Of a stretch of DNA of 7,892 nucleotides, positions 6,809 to 7,892 are shown in pieces. The notes beneath the pieces are model-generated. The model had not been told where the DNA came from, did no database searches, and saw nothing but the letters and a program-made list of their open reading frames with translations. The DNA lies in the NCBI GenBank assembly GCA_007125435.1, contig SLDF01000287.1, positions 1 through 7,892 of the forward strand. Reading direction: 5' to 3'. The position numbers and the translations under genes are program-made. Source of the DNA: Saprospiraceae bacterium (GTDB lineage Bacteria > Bacteroidota > Bacteroidia > Chitinophagales > Saprospiraceae). Each line of letters begins with the position of its first letter. Position 1 is the stretch's first letter.

Positions 6809-7501
6809 TTGAATATCAATAAATCAAGTAAGGTTGCACTCGTATTTGGAGGCACGGGTTTAATTGGTGGACATCTCGTAAAATTTCTTTTATCAAACAG
6901 CGCCTACCAGGAAATTCGTGTATTTGGTCGTAGGCTTTTGTCTTTTGAGCATCCTAAGCTTCGTCAAATAGTTTGTGACTTCGATGATCTTATGTCTGCA
7001 ACAGATGAGATGCAAGGTCATGATGTCTTTATATGTCTAGGGACAACAATGGCAAAAGCCGGCTCTAAAGAGGCTTTTTACAAGGTAGATCACGACTACG
7101 TAGTGCAGGTGGCAGAGATTTCAAAGGCTCAAAACGTAACTCAACTATTACTTGTATCTTCTATAGGTGCAGATGAGACATCGAGATTTTTTTACAACAA
7201 GGTCAAAGGGCAGGTTGAGAATAAACTAAGAAGTATGGGCTTCTGGTCGGTACATATCTTCCGGCCAAGTATCTTACTGGGGGAGCGGAATGAAAGTCGA
7301 TTTGGCGAATCTTTCGCCGCATTTTTGATGAAGGGTATAAGTGCGATATCGGGTAAAATATTTAAAAAATATAGCCCTATAGCGTCACAGGCTGTTGCAG
7401 CAGCTATGGTTCAGGTGGCTAATAGACTTGAGTCCGGTGTGCATATCTATGAATCAGATGTGATACATGACATTGCCGGACAATACGATAAAGTCTCGTG
7501 A
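6809..7501 (+). CDS. TIP30/HTATIP2-like atypical short-chain dehydrogenase (NAD(P)-binding)
   Basis: The 230-residue protein is a Rossmann-fold oxidoreductase of the atypical SDR group related to eukaryotic TIP30/HTATIP2. The nucleotide-binding FGGTGLIGG (13-21) follows the first beta strand, FGRR (39-42) ends the second and could contact an NADP phosphate, and VSSIGADETSRFFYNKVK (116-133) has the catalytic Y129xxxK133 pair with S117/S118. FRPSILLGERNESRFGE (151-167) is the block most typical of TIP30-like proteins. The start is a TTG at 6809: the reading frame opens after a stop at 6782-6784, no ATG or GTG lies before the Rossmann motif, and the first internal methionine (residue 62) would remove it. 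The substrate is unknown. There is no signal peptide, so it is cytoplasmic even though it probably shares a transcript with a lipoprotein. The family is clear; the role is not. Confidence 0.88.
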   Translation: MNINKSSKVALVFGGTGLIGGHLVKFLLSNSAYQEIRVFGRRLLSFEHPKLRQIVCDFDDLMSATDEMQGHDVFICLGTTMAKAGSKEAFYKVDHDYVVQVAEISKAQNVTQLLLVSSIGADETSRFFYNKVKGQVENKLRSMGFWSVHIFRPSILLGERNESRFGESFAAFLMKGISAISGKIFKKYSPIASQAVAAAMVQVANRLESGVHIYESDVIHDIAGQYDKVS

Positions 7502-7507
7502 GACTTT
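7490..7507 (+). terminator. Palindrome across the stop codon, possible terminator
   Basis: AAAGTCTC (7490-7497) and GAGACTTT (7500-7507) are perfect 8-bp inverted repeats with two bases between them; as RNA this gives a 7-bp stem with a CGTG loop. The TGA stop of the TIP30-like gene (7499-7501) lies inside it. It is followed by AAGCTTAG rather than a T-run, so it is not a classical intrinsic terminator. It may act as a weak terminator or 3'-end stabiliser. Confidence 0.4.
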
Positions 7508-7554
7508 AAGCTTAGATCAAAGGCATGTAATGTCATTAATGTATTTTCAACCAT

Positions 7555-7707
7555 TTGTCATGTTACGATGTAGTAAATGATAATGAAGACAGTGAAAGGC
7601 ATTTAGTCAAATGGATACAAAAGGAGTACCCTGAACTGCTGTTTTTTCGACCGTATTGCATCAGCGATGTGGAAGGGTGGCGACGTCAGAAGCCAGACTC
7701 TGCGTAG
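7555..7707 (+). other. Open 50-codon frame, possible gene remnant
   Basis: A frame opens after a stop at 7537-7539, has a TTG at 7555 and closes with TAG at 7705-7707. There is no ATG. Residues about 8-30 have an ordinary protein-like composition (DNEDSERHLVKWIQKEYPEL), while the last third reads through the GC-rich structured element. It matches no family I recognise. It could be the end of a decayed gene into which the repeat inserted, or chance. Apart from this frame, the palindrome at 7490-7507 and the two elements at 7681-7870, I see nothing else in 7502-7892. Confidence 0.2.
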
Positions 7708-7769
7708 CGATAGCGAAGTAGAGGCCGACCGTTTAGGGAGCCCTGAAACGAGTCTGAAAATAGCCGTCG
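7681..7769. repeat. GC-rich branched-fold element, likely dispersed non-coding repeat
   Basis: The segment 7681-7740 has 35 G/C in 60 bases, clearly above its surroundings, and carries no plausible gene. It shows nested complementarity: CGACG (7681-7685) with CGTCG (7765-7769); then CAGACTC (7694-7700) with GAGTCTG (7750-7756), separated by 8-nt internal loops on both sides. Inside are two hairpins: 7698-7723 (CTCT...AGAG closing, apical loop GATA) and 7730-7750 (CGTTT...AAACG closing, GGG with CCT/CC, loop AGC). The two inner hairpins share a few bases with the CAGACTC/GAGTCTG helix, so folds may compete. This could be a structured RNA or a folded single-stranded DNA substrate of a transposase. 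Its left limit may lie near 7641, and it is followed at once by the palindrome at 7790-7870. Confidence 0.5.
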
Positions 7770-7789
7770 TATGATTTAAGTCGCAGCAA

Positions 7790-7870
7790 TTTTGGGCGAG
7801 ATCGAAGAATAAAAAATACGCGCATAGCCATAGCTACGTAAGTATTTTTTTTCGAAGATATCGCTCAAAA
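7790..7870. repeat. Long imperfect palindrome with about 30-nt arms
   Basis: The outer arms TTTTGGGCGAGATC (7790-7803) and GATATCGCTCAAAA (7857-7870) are complementary at 12 of 14 positions, and the inner arms AAAAAATAC (7811-7819) and GTATTTTTT (7842-7850) are perfectly complementary. The partly paired bases between them allow a nearly continuous stem of about 25 bp. The 22-nt loop contains two tandem copies of CATAGC (7823-7834). Such a long hairpin next to the folded element at 7681-7769 suggests one composite repeat. It may continue past the window end. A 37-codon minus-strand frame through it (7776-7889) is judged fortuitous. Confidence 0.6.
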
Positions 7871-7892
7871 GAGCAAGACTTGGGATCATTAA

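Noticed and set aside
7776..7889. A 37-codon minus-strand frame starting at an ATG (cat at 7887-7889).
   Set aside because: It coincides almost exactly with the long palindrome, so its sequence is dictated by the inverted repeat; it has no promoter visible in the window and no recognisable family.

Overview
The window looks like chromosomal DNA of a member of the Bacteroidota, probably a marine or environmental lineage of the Cytophagia or Saprospiria type; the order cannot be fixed from this sequence alone. Four things point there: several genes are preceded by the Bacteroidota -7 promoter signature TANNTTTG rather than an E. coli-type -10; no gene shows a convincing Shine-Dalgarno sequence; one protein is a lipoprotein with an acidic run right after the lipidated cysteine and a DUF4249-like tail; and coding DNA is moderately AT-rich, with intergenic DNA more so.

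Layout. Bases 1-312 hold no convincing gene but many small repeats: an AT-rich hairpin, a 10-bp tandem repeat, a GC-rich hairpin, and a promoter embedded in an 11-bp direct repeat. The promoter drives a YkuK/DUF458-type RNase H-like gene (313-783, +). That gene runs convergently into a leftward block of three genes: panB (4864-5679), mltG (3735-4778) and a large SNF2-family helicase (805-3735). The mltG stop and the helicase start share one base (TAATG), so these two are almost certainly cotranscribed and probably translationally coupled. panB is divergent from a rightward pair: a secreted DUF4249-like lipoprotein (5788-6777) and a TIP30/HTATIP2-like atypical short-chain dehydrogenase (6809-7501, TTG start), which are 31 bp apart. 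Bases 7502-7892 hold no convincing gene but contain the oddest DNA in the window.

How the genes relate. PanB makes ketopantoate for pantothenate/CoA synthesis; MltG cleaves nascent peptidoglycan at the inner membrane; the SNF2 protein is an ATP-driven DNA translocase that carries a canonical sliding-clamp-binding pentapeptide (QLSLF) in a loop. These are mostly housekeeping functions and I see no obvious defence or biosynthetic system.

The most unusual material is at the right edge: a GC-rich segment (about 7681-7769) that can fold into a branched structure closed by CGACG/CGTCG and CAGACTC/GAGTCTG, followed at 7790-7870 by a long imperfect palindrome with about 30-nt arms. Together they look like a dispersed, structured, non-coding repeat (REP- or MITE-like). 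That identity is an inference and needs a genome-wide copy search.
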